Part shown: positions 38,744 through 53,700 of the stretch, piece after piece
How the letters are laid out: every line of letters begins with the position of its first letter
How positions within the stretch are numbered: position 1 is the stretch's first letter
Assembly: GCA_025331565.1 (NCBI GenBank)
Contig: JAFREQ010000026.1
Location: 5,570,501 to 5,634,500, forward strand
Length of the DNA: 64,000 nt
Reading direction: 5' to 3'
DNA from: Holacanthus passer
Lineage: Eukaryota; Chordata; Actinopteri; Pomacanthidae
Made by a program: the position numbers and the translations under genes
The notes under the pieces: generated by a model
The model's database searches: none
Told to the model about the DNA's origin: nothing
Seen by the model: the letters and a program-made list of their open reading frames with translations, nothing else

Positions 38744-41700
38744 TGAAACAAGATGGCTGGTTCAGAAGGTGTCAGGCCGCATGGCCTAGACAAAAGGAAG
38801 ACTACACACAAGATGGCCGACCCCAAGGATGGCTGCCGGGGGAGGGAGAGTGTGTTCTTTGTTAAAGCTAATGTGTCCAGGTGTGATGTGTGTAGGATAG
38901 AGGGTGCCAGGTTAGTAAAGAGAAGGTTAGCATGCAAAGCCTGTGTCGGTGTGAAGCACAACTAACATCAATTTACAGTTTGTCTAACTAATCCTACTAT
39001 CATCACAGCAATGAAGCTCAATCACAAACTGAATCACCACATGTTCATGAAAGTCAAACAATCCTGTGCTTAGCCGTGTTTAGCTTAGCTTGTCTAACTA
39101 TCTATGCCCAGTGTAGTTACCAGTCCTTTGAGGAAGAAGAAGCTTGTTAGCTCGGGATCCTGCGGTTGTGGAAGATCCGAGGTGAGAAGGTTGTGGTTGT
39201 TCATTGTCCAGGCCAGAGGAGGCTGGTTGCTCCTTGGTTAACAGTTAGCAGCTCCGTGCTAACTGGCTGTGTTGCTCCTTTGTTGAAATCCTCAACCAGG
39301 CTTGTGTTGCAGCTGCTGGTGGGAGAACCTTCCTTGTAGGTTCTTTCCTTGATTCTTGGTAGGTGTGACCGCCGTGAGCAGGCCACACTGAGAGCTGGTT
39401 TCTGCTCCCTTGTTGGAGCTGAGAGGAGAAGCTGCTGCCTCCTTGGCAGAGCTGGAGAGAAGAGAGTGAGTTGTTGAGAAGACTTGGGGATGGGTCCTGG
39501 CTGGAGTTAACACCTAGTTGTTAACAGGAAGACTGTCGGGGCTTGGCTCCTTTGCCCCCCACATGAGACATGAGACAGACCCTAAACTGGAATGTCTTAT
39601 CTTATCTGGTCTTTTACATCACACAATGAACAAACTCATCTGTGCACTTCCAGTGGTCCCAACACACATGAATTGTGGGACGAATAAAGGAATATTATTA
39701 TCTTATGAACTGCGTTTTCTCTCAGCCTGTGATCGAACAGACTTGTTAAATGAATTATATTGTGGATACATTTAGAACAAACACTCCCAGTTTCATTGTA
39801 TTAGCATACAGTTTTCTAAAACAGAAAAATCACGTGGTTTGTAGTGACACCTGTAAACCTGTGGCTGCTAATATGCTAAATCATGTGAACTCTGTCGTCT
39901 TTTTAATTGTCCTTGTGGCTGCAGGATGATCGGTCAGAGAGATGAGGAAAGCTCTGAGGCAATGATCGATGTGACTTATCGACAGAGCACTGGTGAACGG
40001 GAAGTGGTGGCTGTTCTGCAGAAACTCTACCTGTGTGCCAGTGTGGAGTTTCTGATGGAGGTCGCAGATTTCTTCTTGCAGGCTCTGGCGCAGGGTTTGT
40101 CTCCAACCACCACCTCTGCAACGAGCGACAGACTGCCACTGAAACAGACCACTGAACCTCGAGATGACACCAAGACTGGTAAGACCAAGAGGCCCAAAGA
40201 CTCACACAAAGGGAGGGATGGTCTTCCTAAAAGGCAACATTGGAAAGAGTAAAAGAGATTTAAAATGAATACAATGAACGGTAAATAATTAACAAACAAT
40301 ACAGCAGTAAAGAGTTGGGATCCTAACAGGATCTTGAGCTCAATCTGAGGGCTTGTGAGATGATTAACGTGATAAGAGAGTAGAAAAAGCACATTTCTGC
40401 TACACAAAATCAGGTTCATATTTTTGAGAAGTTGTTCTAATCTTTTGCTGTGAATCTTACCACTGAAATGTTTTAAAGCATAAAATCTGAGAAGGAAAAT
40501 ACAGGTAGTTACAGCTGGTAGGTGTATACAACCTGTGACAATGTAAATGTTTAGTTTTAATGGGTCACAGGTCTAAAAGATTGGAAACCACTGAGGGATA
40601 ATAAAGTGGATTTTAAATTTCAACAAACTGACAAAAGACTGATATACTAAAATATATGACATACGTACATGAACAGCAATATTAAGTCAAGTAATATATG
40701 TATTCTCAAAAAGAAGTTTCTGTGCAAATTTTCCGATAAATATTTAACTGAAGTAAAACAATGAATAAAAATTAAGTCTGCCAATTGGTTGCATGTGTTT
40801 CTATTGTTTTGTTCAAAAGTAAAAACAGCTCACCTTTCAAAGGCAAAGATCACGCTCAGATGACGTTGTTCTGATTCAGTTTTTCATTTAGTCAACTTGC
40901 TGTAAGTAGGTAACTGTAAACAATGGTGCCAAGTTCATTTCCTGAGCTTACTTGAGAAAATGTAACATGAAGTGTACTTAATGTAAATTTTACCTCATTT
41001 AGTTTTTGTTTTGTGTTGTTTCTTCCCCGGTGAAGCATTATTGAAATGTACTGTACATCTTATAAAAAGAAGTTTCACCACCTCTGGCTTGTCCTTTAGG
41101 CACTCCAGGGTGCAGCACCCAGTTTGAGAACCTCTGCATTACAGACAGCAACAGACACCATGTTTGCGAATAATAGAACTGAAAGGCAACAAGTACAGAC
41201 AGAAAAGAACAGGACTGTAACAAAGGATATATTTACTCTTTCTGAAGACACACAGTAGTTTTCATATGTCTGATAACCAAACCAGACCGACATTTCCAGC
41301 CTTTCACCAAGGAGATCATAATCGACTCTATCATATGCAGTCTAGTACCAGAATAAATATTTTTCAGGTATTAAAAGTTTTGTTAGAAATCATAACAATT
41401 AAGAAAATTGTGACTGTTCAATGTGACAAAGTCAAAACAGAAATAAAAACCACAGTGAATCTAAACTGATAATGATAAAACCCAGAAACCTGTCTGCAGT
41501 GATGAAACCATCAGTACCTGTTTGTCTTCTGTCTGCAGCCTCAATGGTTCGAACTCGGGTTCGGGCGGTGGTGGTGGACCCAGAGGTGGTTTTCGTGGCC
41601 AGCCTGATGAAAGCTGATGCCCCCGCCCTTGTGGCCTCCTTTCAGTGTGACGTCACCCTTCAGGCCGAGGAAGACGGTACACAGAACATGAGAGCCAACT

Positions 41701-44700
41701 TGAGAGAGCTGAAAGTCCTCGCCTGCCCCTTCATCCAGAACAAGGGGACCAATGCTGTCACCACCGTAAGATCTCATGTGCAGGTCATATGTTGGGTCAC
41801 ACCAGGTCACAGAAGGTCCTACCATTTAGGGTTTAAAGGATTGGTCTTTTGTTATACTATCATTTTCTTCTTATCAAATCTCATGTTCAGATTCAGACCA
41901 TTAACATGTTTATCCATCTCTCAATACTGTCTGACTTCCTGTCTGTGGCTCCCAGCTCAAAGCAGTTTTTTCTTACAGAATACATAAATCTTTACAAGTA
42001 TCTCACAAATATAGAGTTTCATTTTTATCAAAGGTTCAGTCATTTCCGAAAACAGCTGCTCATTGTAGAGAAAATAGTTTTTGCTGGGGACTACATTTGG
42101 TGCTTTAAAAATATGTTTTCCATGTGAAGCTGATGCTGTCCAGACTGCAGATTATCCAACAGGGGGAGCTGCTCACTTACAATTGTAGCAATTCTACAAG
42201 TTTCTTGTCATCTATATTGGAATCACTGTCAGACAATGAATGATTACAGAAAAAACTATTTAAAAGGATTCTAAAGATATTTAAGGAAAAGAGTTTGAGG
42301 TCTAACGTCATTGAGCTGCAATTCTTATGTGAAAGGTACTGTACAAATAATAATAACAACAACAACAATAATAACAATAATTTTGAGTATACTTTCCAGT
42401 TACATCAGGTTTTCTTCGAAGCATCTGTGGTAGGAAACAGAATACTGTACTTCACACTCTTTTTACCCTCTCACTTACATCCTGCCTTTAGTGTACCAAC
42501 ATTCTGCACAGTCTGTCTGTGTTGTGCTCAAGTTACATAGCAGAAATATCTTCGATAATTTTCTTCTTCAGCTGAAACACTTTTGACCTGCATACTACGT
42601 CAACACATCAGCCAAACTCTGATTCCTCTGACTCTGTCTAATAGGTGTTGAGACCCTGCTCAGTCGCCTTGGAAACCAAAACCCAGCCCAACCAACCACT
42701 GAGCGGCTCTGTGACAGTGGAGGAAGTTATTGTCAAGGTACATTCATTAATCACATTTATTAGCCAAGAATGCAAACATACAATGCCTGTTTAATCTATT
42801 TACAGACAATTATGATGGCTTTGAAATGGAATATAAAAGTTTTTGAAAGTATCGTATGTAAAGGTGTCAAGTGCATGATTAGAGGAGGGATGTGTAACCA
42901 GAGACAATAATATAACAGAGGACATGTAACATAATGTGAAGTGTAGTTTGTTAACAACAGTTCAACTATTTAGCAGAACAAAGAAGCCGTTCAAAGAGTC
43001 TGTGTCCAGGGTGGAATGGGTCGGAAATAGTCTTGACGATTGCGGCTGATTAATAGGGGTCATGGGGTTTTGTTTACAATGGGTGGGTTTACAGCCAATG
43101 AGCTTTTCAGCTGAGCAAATGATGCACTGCAGCCTCTGAATGTCCTGTTAGTTTGCTTCACTGTACCAGACAGTGATGGAAGATGTGAGGAAGGACTTCA
43201 TGATAGCAGTGTAGAACTGGATCAATGCTGCCCGTGGCAGGTTGAGCCTCTTCAGCTGCCTCAGGTAGACCAACCTCTGTTAGGCCTAGATAAATAGATA
43301 TATAGATAGATTGTTTGATCAACCTGGTCAACCTTGTTTACAACCTGTCTGACTGTTTGTGTTGTCATCCCACTGGACTCATAGTGGTGTTACTGTGTCT
43401 GCAGAAACTCTCATCATAATAAGTAACAGAAATGATGGACAAGGTTCCAGGTGATAAGCAAACCATCAATGAACCCTTCATCCATGTGTCTTTGTCCTAC
43501 AGATCTCTCCCTTCATCCTCAACACAGTGATGACAATAATGGCTGCCATGACAGCAAAGCAGCATGCCGAGCAGAATCAGGAGACAAAGTCAAATGTCAG
43601 CGACCTATGGTCGGTCATGAATATCTATGACTGTAACTACTGGTTCCTGGGAGTGGACCAGGCCACCGAGGTCACTGAGAGCTTCAGAGAGCAGGACGGA
43701 TGCAACGAGGGCGAGAACTTTGCCGCAGAGGTCAAGGTACAACATTTCAGCTTCTCTAAAGAGGATTTTATTCTGAAACTTAATAATGAGGTGCTCAGAT
43801 CTGATTCCTGTTGATGAGGTGTTGTCACCCTACAGGTAGTTCAGGTGACTCTGGAGTCTGGTTTGGGTCATCGAACTGTCCCTCTGCTCCTGGCAGAGTC
43901 CTCCTTCAACGGATCAGCGAAAAACTGGTCATCTTTGCTGCAGCTGAGAGCCGACGTGACGCTGGAGGTGAGAACTGATCCTTCATACCCAACCCCAAAC
44001 TCTCATTGACATGTAAGACAAAAAACCTCAAGTTTTAGATTTAGATGTGATCTGTGAAAATGGTCTGTAGGAACACCTTTTTTTTTTTTTTTTTTTTTTT
44101 AACTTTTTTTTTTAACTTTTTTATGTCGTTATTTATTGTGAAATTTCTGAATATTGAGTTGATAATGAGGAAAAGCAGGGCAACTGAGTGATGGGTGGTT
44201 TTGCAACTGCTGAAAAAATGTACATATACAACATAAAGATGTTTTATTATGTATGTACTGTATATGTGTGTGCAGGTGAACTACTTTAATGAAATTCATG
44301 CCGTGTGGGAGCCTCTAATTGAACGAGTCGACAGCGGCAAACGCAGGTGGAACCTAGAGATTGAGGTAAATGTGTTAGTTTTTAGCCACTTGAGGTAAAT
44401 GTGTTAGCTGTTAGCCACTGGTTCTACCACTACTCTTACCATTGTGTATATTAGCTGCAGATGTTTTGCATCTAGAATATCAAACCTCTTTGAACTGTTG
44501 AAACTGCTGTCCTTTGTGTAGTGTACAACCTCAAGTTTTACCCTCACAGGGAGCCAAAGTGTCAGTCAGATTTACAATCCTGATTCCAAAAATGCTGGGA
44601 CTCTGTGTAAAACATAAATAAAACAGAATGTGATCCAATCCTTTTTGACATATACTCAAACTGGACAAAGACAATCTATTGAATGTTTGACCTCATTGAC

Positions 44701-47700
44701 TTCATTAATTTTAAAAAAATATCTGCTTATTCTGAATTTGATGTCAGCAACACGTTTCAAACAAGATCAACAGGATCCAAAATCACCTGTTTGGATCGTT
44801 CCACAGGTACACAGGTTCATTAGTAACAGGTGATAGTATCATGATTGGATATTAAAGGGGCATCTTGGAAAGGCTCAGTAGTTCACAAGCGAGGATGGAG
44901 AGAGGTTCAACACTGTCGACACATTTCAACACATGGTTGTATAAAGGAGATAATTACATGAACTTGGGAAAACTTGACCTTGTTTCTGACTCACTTTGTG
45001 TTGTGATTTTGCATGGACTGCCATACAGAATCTCATCTGTCAATAAATCGATTACGATCAGCCTGCATACAAAATCAAGTCAGGTGCCGGTATTTATACA
45101 GCCCAATATCTCAATATGCCTGAAGGGGCTTTACAATCTGTACAGGATACAACGCCCTCTATCCTGAGACCCTTGATTTGGATCAAGAAAAATGAAAAAG
45201 GGGAACAAACCTCAGGAAGAGCAGCAGAGAAACAATCCCTCTCCCAGGACAGGAAATAGATGTTGTGTGTACACATTGGACTAACTAAAGTATAAACAAA
45301 TTATGATGACAAAAATACAGTTACATTTAGAGTGTGAAACATATGAGAAGAATATTGATTCGGGAGGACATTGAACTACTTCAGTTGTCCCGGACAGTCA
45401 CTGGTCCAGCAGAAACATTTGTCTGAGCTGGCACGCTTGACCAGAGGATGGAGCAACTGCATGTGACACTGAAGACACATGTCAGCAAAGACAGTCCAAC
45501 AATATCCAGACGCTTAGGGTTAGCTTTTTAACTATCTCAATGACCTGTGCCAGAGAACTGGACAAGCCTTCCCCCCAAGTTTTTCAGGTCTGTCTCCTCA
45601 ATGGAGAGTGTATCAGTCAGGCTCAGGAGTTCCTCAAAGAGTTCATCTGCCATCTGGCAATATCTTCAGTCCAGGACAGCAGTTGCCCCTGGTCTATGCT
45701 GAGCCCCCTCCCTCTTCTAAATCATCTCAAGGTCTTTTGCTTCAGTGACATTAAAACATTAAAGGTTAGTTTGATTGGAATCGGGTGAAAAACACTCAAT
45801 GAGAAATCTTTCCTTTTTGTTTTCTATGTTTCTTCAGATGAAGAACAACCCAGTTCAGGACAAGAGTCCCATTCATGGAGATGACTTTGTCATTCTTCCT
45901 GAACCTCGCACGGCAATCAACATCTGCTCTAAAGACACCATGAACATCACTGTCTCCCAGTGCAGCCTCAATGTCTTGCACAACCTTACTAAGGTACAAC
46001 ACATCGTAACATGTTCCTTAACCTCACCAAGGTAAGATACATCATAACATATTGTATGTATTCAAAGTATTTATGGTATTTGTCATGTTATAAATGATCT
46101 GTTGTAAATCTGTCCGCCTGAGAGAGGCTGGACTTGGATTTAATATCACCTCCTGAGCAGAGCTGAAATTTAGTTTCAGGAACTAGCCCAAAACAGAAGA
46201 ACAGTAGAAACATAAGCAAAGCCAGAGACAATGGATCCACCTGAAGTCACAGGTCGATAAGCTCCTGTAGTCGAAATGGCTTGTGCTACAACCAGCCTTT
46301 CCTTGAAGTATTTTCATGCATTATTCGTGAACTCGTGTTGTTGGAGTTTTACAGGACTGATAAAAACGGGCTCCTCTAACAGACAGTGCTGCCTTATCCA
46401 CCGTCATAAGCTGCGTGGATAAACATTACTAATTTGTCATTGCTGTGTTTTGATTAGGCATTCTCAGAGGGCACTGCCGCCACCTTTGACTGTTCTCTGA
46501 AGGAGAAGGCCCCATTCACGATCAGAAACTCTCTTGGGATTCCTCTCATCGTGCAGCATAGTGCCAATCTGAGGCCAGTGGGTTCACCAGCACAGGGAAA
46601 ACTGCATGAGCTGTCTGTGGATCAGAGCATGGACCTGGAGCACTCCATTTTTGAATCATCGTCACGAGGCAAACTATCGGCTCTACAGCGGCAAGAGAGC
46701 TGCCTGTTCAACCTCACTATTGGTCAGAATGCCTCACTTTCACTGCAGTCTCATCCTGTGGTTTAACATTCACACCAACATTAATTTCTGCCCACTACAT
46801 GTACAACCCCAATTCCTAAAAAGTTGATACTGTATAAATCATAAATAAAAACAGAATGCAATGATTTGCAAATACTTTTTGAACTATATTCAGTTGAATA
46901 CAGTACAAGACAAGATTTTTAATTTTCAAATTGACAAACTTTATTGATTTTTGTAAATATTCACTCATCCTGAATTTGCCTGCAACATGTTATAAAAATG
47001 TTGGAACAGGATCATGTTTACCTCTATATTCCACCACCTTTTCTTTTAACACTCAGTAAGAGTTTGAGGACTGAGGACACTATTGACGTTTGCAGGTCTG
47101 GAGTGTAGGCAGGTCAGTCTAGTATCTGGACTCTACGTTACTCACTGCAAAGCCTCGTTGCTGTAACACAGCAGAATGTGGCTCTGCATTGTCTTGCTGG
47201 AAGAAGCAGGGACGTCCCTGAAAAAGTTTTGATGCAGCATGTTGCTCCAAAACCTGTATGAACCTTTCAGCTTTAATGGAGCCTAAACAGATGTACAAGT
47301 TACCCACAGATTGTCACAGATGCTTCTAAACTTGTGCTAAAACAATATGAAATTTGGACTCATCAGACCACAGGACACTTTTCCACTTTGTCAGTCCCAA
47401 GTCCCAAGTCCCAAGCGGCTGAAAAATGAAGCTGCGGCAGTGCTAGAAACTGCAGTTCCTCAAATGGCCACTTGAAGCTGGCTTGAAAAGCAAGTCAACT
47501 TTACAGCAGAAATAAACATGTTTACAGCCTGGTACAAAAAATAGTTTTGGTCTATAAAGTTTATTCCCCCCTTAATTACATTAACTGTTTAAAATATACT
47601 AAGGTTTAAAGTTATGCATGATTAAGGGCATGATAACTTTGATTGACAGCTGTCTACTGGCTGTCTGCTCCCAAGACGGAGCTCAGCTCAGTTGCTGAAC

Positions 47701-50700
47701 TTCGGCTGTGTTTGTGTTTTTGCCTTTTAGATATTTTTTCATGCAAATAAGATAAATAACATGGCTGCTGTACAGTTAATTGCACTAACAGACTGTCCAA
47801 AAAATCTGTGCTACTGTTTTTTGTTTTTTTTAACGTGAACTAGCTAATTAGCCAGCAAATGAATTAGCCTTGCAAACTTGCAACCTCATCTTCTAGGTAG
47901 CGGCACAAATTTTTTTTACACAAATGAGTTGCTATAGACACCTTTAACATTCACTATATTGTGTTGTTTGGTGGGAGAGCACTGATAGATAATAGACATA
48001 CCATTAGCCAAAGTGATTGCAATGACAGTTTAATGCAACTTTGTTGGGGGTGTTCTAAACATCAGAAACACTGTCTACCAGGACATTTGGATGGTTTTGG
48101 TGGCAGTTTTAATATCTGGTTATGGAAATTGTTCTATGGGAGAACCTGTAGAAGTGTCCCTCCTGTAAGTAAAACTGATGATGTGTGAATAAAGATTAAA
48201 GATGGCTGATGTGTCTCTGAACCCATAGTTCCCTCTGGATACAGTGAGATCTCCAACATTGCTGTAGACAAACCAGGTCGCCGTCTCTACAACATACGTG
48301 GTCCGATGCTACAGGAGGCGGTTTCTGTGCTGCTGCAAATTGATGCTGCCGAGGGCAACAAGGTCATCACTATCCGCTCACCACTGCAGGTCTGAATCAC
48401 AGACACTCAAAAATTTGACCACACAGTTCTCTGAAAGTCTGAACACATAGTTGAAGAACCAACAGCAGGACAGCTTCATTTTAACTGTTTGTTGTTTGTG
48501 TTTTCAGATAAAGAATCACTTCTCTGTGCCGTTCACCATCATGAAGTACTGTCCAACATCCAGGAGCCTGCAGAGTGTTGGACAGGCTGAACCTGAGAGA
48601 GAGTTTCACATTGCTTTAGAAACATATAGGTAGCATCACACTGCCTTGGGACACAAGGGAAAACATTGGGTGTTTGTTAGCATGCGGCACTATCAATGAG
48701 GCATCAGTTTCCATCTCTCAGATTTAAATCAGTGCTTCATATTTGTTTCTGATCAATGTTCATCATCAGAGGGCCGTACTACGAAGCAAGGTAACTGGCT
48801 TATCAGGGTAGGTTCAGGAGTAACTTTGTGACGTTGGGGGTAACTTCCTGATTAACCTGTACTACAAAAGGTGGATAGATTTTACTCGAGGTGTGTTGTC
48901 ATGGCAATTCACGCTGCATCTCTAAACTGCTCCGAGCAGGTTATGTTCATGGTTAACTCGAGGTTACTCTGTGTAAGCCCCGCCCCTCCGCTACAGTTGA
49001 TTGAGAAAAATGATTTGACATTTGGAAGAGCCAGTCGACGTTGGTGCACAGATTATGAGTGGCTCAGTCTGCAGGTCAACTGTGTTTAGAGACCAGAGTT
49101 CACCCCGATGGTGTTCTCTATGAAAGATATGGATTTCACTATCTCTGCTTGGCTTCTGGGTCCAGACGTCTCCACAGCCAGTGGCCGGAGTGAAGCCTCA
49201 CTGTTGGACACACAGTGTATAAGTGTAGGCTACACAACACATCTGTCCTCAGTGTTAATGATCAGGACGATTCATACACACCTTGATAGAATATTTGTAT
49301 ATTTCATCCTGACCTGTTGTTAGAGTGAAGTTCTTGTTAACAGCAGCTTTACATTCATTCAGGTCGGTCTACAGCCGAGGAGCTTTAGGAGCAGAGCTTC
49401 ATTCATTAACACAGAGGAACGGCTCAGTTTCACAGATGGAGCCATGTGGAGGCTGGAACTGAATTATCCTCATTGTTTTCACATAGTTACATTATTTAGA
49501 TTTAGACTATTTTATGTGTCCTTACATCGCAATCTGTGAAAAACATGCAAGACCAGTCATCACACAGAAACTGTCTGCGGTGCCGAACACACCTCTTTTA
49601 CACGAACGCGCACAGACTCTGATTAAGTTAACACGGACTCAACAAACCAACATCTTAATGACCGTCATAGTACCGATTAACACCAGCTGAGACGGCCAGA
49701 GTTTGTCAACCCCGACTTGCCTTGATGACCCCGAGTTAAATTGAAGTAGGCTATACTCGCTTCGTAGTACAGCCCTCAGGTAATTGTCTGTTTTGTGAAG
49801 TGAAGTCTTATCCTTCCTAGATGTCAGCTGTTTGTGCGTCCAGCGGGATGTCTGGATGGTCAGTACGGGCCATCCTCCGCCTGCGTGGCGTGGAAAGAGC
49901 AGGTGCACCATAGTTTGGAAGTGCGTTCAGTGCTGCAGTGTCCAGCGACCGACAGTAGCCTGCTGCCGCTGATGGTCAGTACGCTGGCCGTCCCTGATGA
50001 CCTGAGACACATCGCCAGCCATGGAGAGGAGGACTGGGACCCCGCCTACGTCATCCACCTCCACCCTATGGCCACACTACGCAACCTGCTGCCCTACACT
50101 GTTCGCTACATGATGGAGGTACAGCAGCTTCTACAGAAAGCAAAAGCAAATGTGAATTAATAGGTCAATATAAGGTCTATAAAATGTATTTATATAGATG
50201 AAAAATTACTAATTTTTGTTCATTTATCAGCGTGAGTCACATTAATTAGAATTGGACCAGTGAGATTAAAGAAAATTTGAATCCACAGAGCACATGATGA
50301 AATCCACAGAGCACATGATGAAATTAATTATTAATTTCTCTTCACCGTTTGTACAAACAAATAAAATACAATTAGTCAGAAATCAGTAATCTAAACATCT
50401 ACCTAACCCTGAGATAATGAAATCTAGTTCAGTCATTTTATCTGGTTTCTTCTGATCTTGTCTGATCTGGTCTTTCCTCCTCAGAACTCAGCAGACTCTT
50501 ATGAGCTTCAGGAAGGCAGCACATCAGACCTCCTGAATGCTTGTGTCTCAGGTGAGATCATGTCACTGGTGCTGATGAGGTATCAGGGCCGCAACTGGCA
50601 CGGACACATTCGTATCGATCAGGAAATGCCTGAGTTCTTCCCTGTGTGTCTTACCTGTGACTCGGACACCAACATGACGATTGACACGAGCGTTCATGTG

Positions 50701-53700
50701 ACAAGAACGACGAGCCGCCTGCTGCTGTCAATCTTCAGCCCCTACTGGATCATCAACAAGACTTCTCGAGTGCTGCAGTATAGAGCCGAGGACATCAGTG
50801 TCAAACACCCAGCTGACTACCGAGACATCGTTCTGTTTTCCTTCAGAAAGAAAAACTTCTTCAGCAAGAGCAAGGTGAGAAAAATACTTAGACAGGCAGA
50901 CTACTGCCAGAGTCCCAACATCGAGTCCAAAGAGGCAGATATCTGCGTCTGAGGACAGTGATTCCCATTTGTTCAATACTCATCTCAACAACCATCAGAT
51001 TTCTGTAAAATAGATTTGAAGTTTTCTAAATTTTTTTGGTCTTACCTAACCTTTGGGTTTGCAACCAAATTTTTTGTCGTGGGTCATACCAAAATGTTTG
51101 GTTACTGTTTGTGCTTTTTTTCTTTTCCTTGAGGCTACATAAACAAATTTTTTTCAAGTGTTTCCCAAATTCATGTACTTTTTGCTTTTACCTGAACTTG
51201 AACATGAAAACTAAAAATGTACCTCGCCACATTTTATGATGCTGAAATGATTTGCACTATGCATTGAGGTTACTATCAACAGAATTGTGTTCACTGGAGT
51301 ATTTGTTATAGAAACAGCAGTAGTTCATTGTGTTTGTTGCAGCTCCAGCTGTGTGTCTCTACCAGCTCCTGGTCTGATGGTTTCTCTCTGGACACTGTGG
51401 GAAGTTATGGCTGTGTTTGCTGTCCTGCCAACAACATGGACTTCCTGGTAACTAAAAACCTCTCTGAGCATCTCTGTTCAGTGCAAAGACTTGGGTTATT
51501 TTGTGTTATTAAACTTGGATTCAAGGTATCTTGGATGGCTAAGACAATTTTACATAAAACCACCTAAATAATCTTAAACGCAGCTGGGACCAGATGAGAT
51601 TAAATCATGTTAGTGTCAGATTAGTTAACAAAACACTCTCAACTCAAAGTCCACTTATTCACTATGCTTTTGACCATATCGCACAATTTGAGCACCTACA
51701 GGTTCCATGAAAACTGAGCTGCTGATGAAGATTGTGTGATACTGTAAAAAGCTCCAGAACAAGCACTGGATTAGCAAAATCAGATCAGATCAGATTAGAT
51801 TAGAAGAAGGCAAGAGGAAGGTGACCTAGAGCTGAAACAATTAATCAATTCGTCGATTAGTCAAACAACAGAAAACTAACATAAGTTTTGATGTAAGATT
51901 AATGGTTTTTCTTTTTTTTTAACAAAAATACCACAAATGTTCTTTTTTTAGTTTTGCAAATGTGAATAATTGTTGGTTTCAATCTTTAATGATAATGAAC
52001 TGAATATCTTTGGTATTTGGACTGTTTATCTGCCATGATAGGACATTTACTGTATAGAAGTCACGTTGAGTTTAGAGAAGTTGTGATTGATGTTTTTTCA
52101 CAATTTTTTGACCTTTTATAGACCAAATTAGTAATTGATTAGTTGAAGAAATTATCAACTGATTTTTCTTGCTCTTCACTGTTTTACTTTGACTTTATCA
52201 GTATTTGTGTTTGTGTGTCCAGGTGGGTGTTAGTATTCAGATGAGCAGTTTTAACCTGACCAGGATCGTGACCATGAGTCCTTTCTACACCCTGGTTAAC
52301 AAGTCATCATATGAGCTGGAGGTGGGAGAGGTCACCCGCCAGACCACCACCAGGTGGCATTACATCTCCTCAAAAGAGGTGAATTTGACTCCTGCGCATT
52401 TGTCCTATAGACTGTCCACAACAACTTAAATGAGGAAGCCAATTGCTCAATGAAATTGTAGCCAAATAGCATTGCTCTGAGAATCACCCAGTCAGTGTTG
52501 ATCTCTGTAGAATTTGTTGGATAAATCCAGACATTTGAATCAATGTACTTTCAGATTTTGTATCCACTTTTGGACTGGACAGAATTTAGTGCTAAATACA
52601 ATACGGCCCTTTTGATCGAAGCATCTCCGTAGTAACAGCTGCTGAGGCTCATGGGTACTGTAGTATTTAGAGCTGTTCCACAGACCAAACTGATGGCCAT
52701 AACAGGACTCTACGGTCTTTATTGATCAAAAACTCTGAATTCTGTCAGATACAGATATGGTGTGCTTCAGTTTTTATTACAGTATCTATTCCTGTTTATG
52801 TGTATTCACACCTCCTACCATGAGGTGGAGCATCCTGCTTTGAGCAAAATGATAAAGAGAAGTAATGTTTACCAAATCTTGCAGAGTAGCAGCACCTCAG
52901 AGGCAACTGTAGTAAGTAGTCCGAAGAGCCTGTTATATTGTCGTTGTTGTTTTGCAGTGCCTCCCTCTGTGGCCAGAGAACAGTTCGGGGAAGTTGTGTG
53001 TCCGTGTGGTTGGATCTGAATCCGCCTCCAAGTTCTTCTTTTTTAACCGGCAGGACAATGGCACCCTTCTGAGCCTTGACATGGTCAGTGTCTCAGATGG
53101 ACCAATCACATAAGCTGATTTTACTCTCAGAGTTTAGTACAATTCAGGGCTTTTCACTTGTGTGTGTTTTCAGTGCGGTGGGATCATCGTGGAAGTCAAC
53201 ATCTCCGATCTCTCCACCGTTATCAGCTTCAGTGATTACTATGAAGGAGCAGCTCCGGCCCTGCTGCTTAACCACACACCCTGGGTCACCATCAGCTACA
53301 GGCAGAGGTCTGAGGTCACACACACACACACACACATTTCATTTTTTGAGTCTCTCCTGGTCTGAGCCCTGACCGAAGACCAATTTGCTCTGGGAGACCC
53401 TCCCAGGATCTGTTTCCCCTAACAACACCGCTCAGCCCAGGGTCTTGGAGGTATGCAAACACCTCCACCACATTAAGGGTGGCACTGTCTGAGCTTTGTT
53501 GGCACATGTCTTTAGCATCACACTCATGAATCATATAGAAATTGAATCAACAATCAACAAAAGCAAAATGAAATGGTCAGTTACTGGCTATTTCAGATAG
53601 ATACAAGTAATACGCACTGATTTCACATTTTATTTTGCAGAAATTTCAGAAATTTGCTTAGAAATTTTCTTGAGAATGTAATAGAAACCTAACTACCCTC

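Larger units (their letters stand above)
38065..39638. repeat. TGTTGGGGATCAAC repeat, long copy (possible LTR)
   Basis: The long partner of 18737-18944. A TG start and a following GACGAATAAAGGAATATTAT near 39678 suggest an LTR or LTR-like unit, but no matching TSD was found. It carries inserted material at 38330-38595 and a (GT)n tract. Confidence 0.55.
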
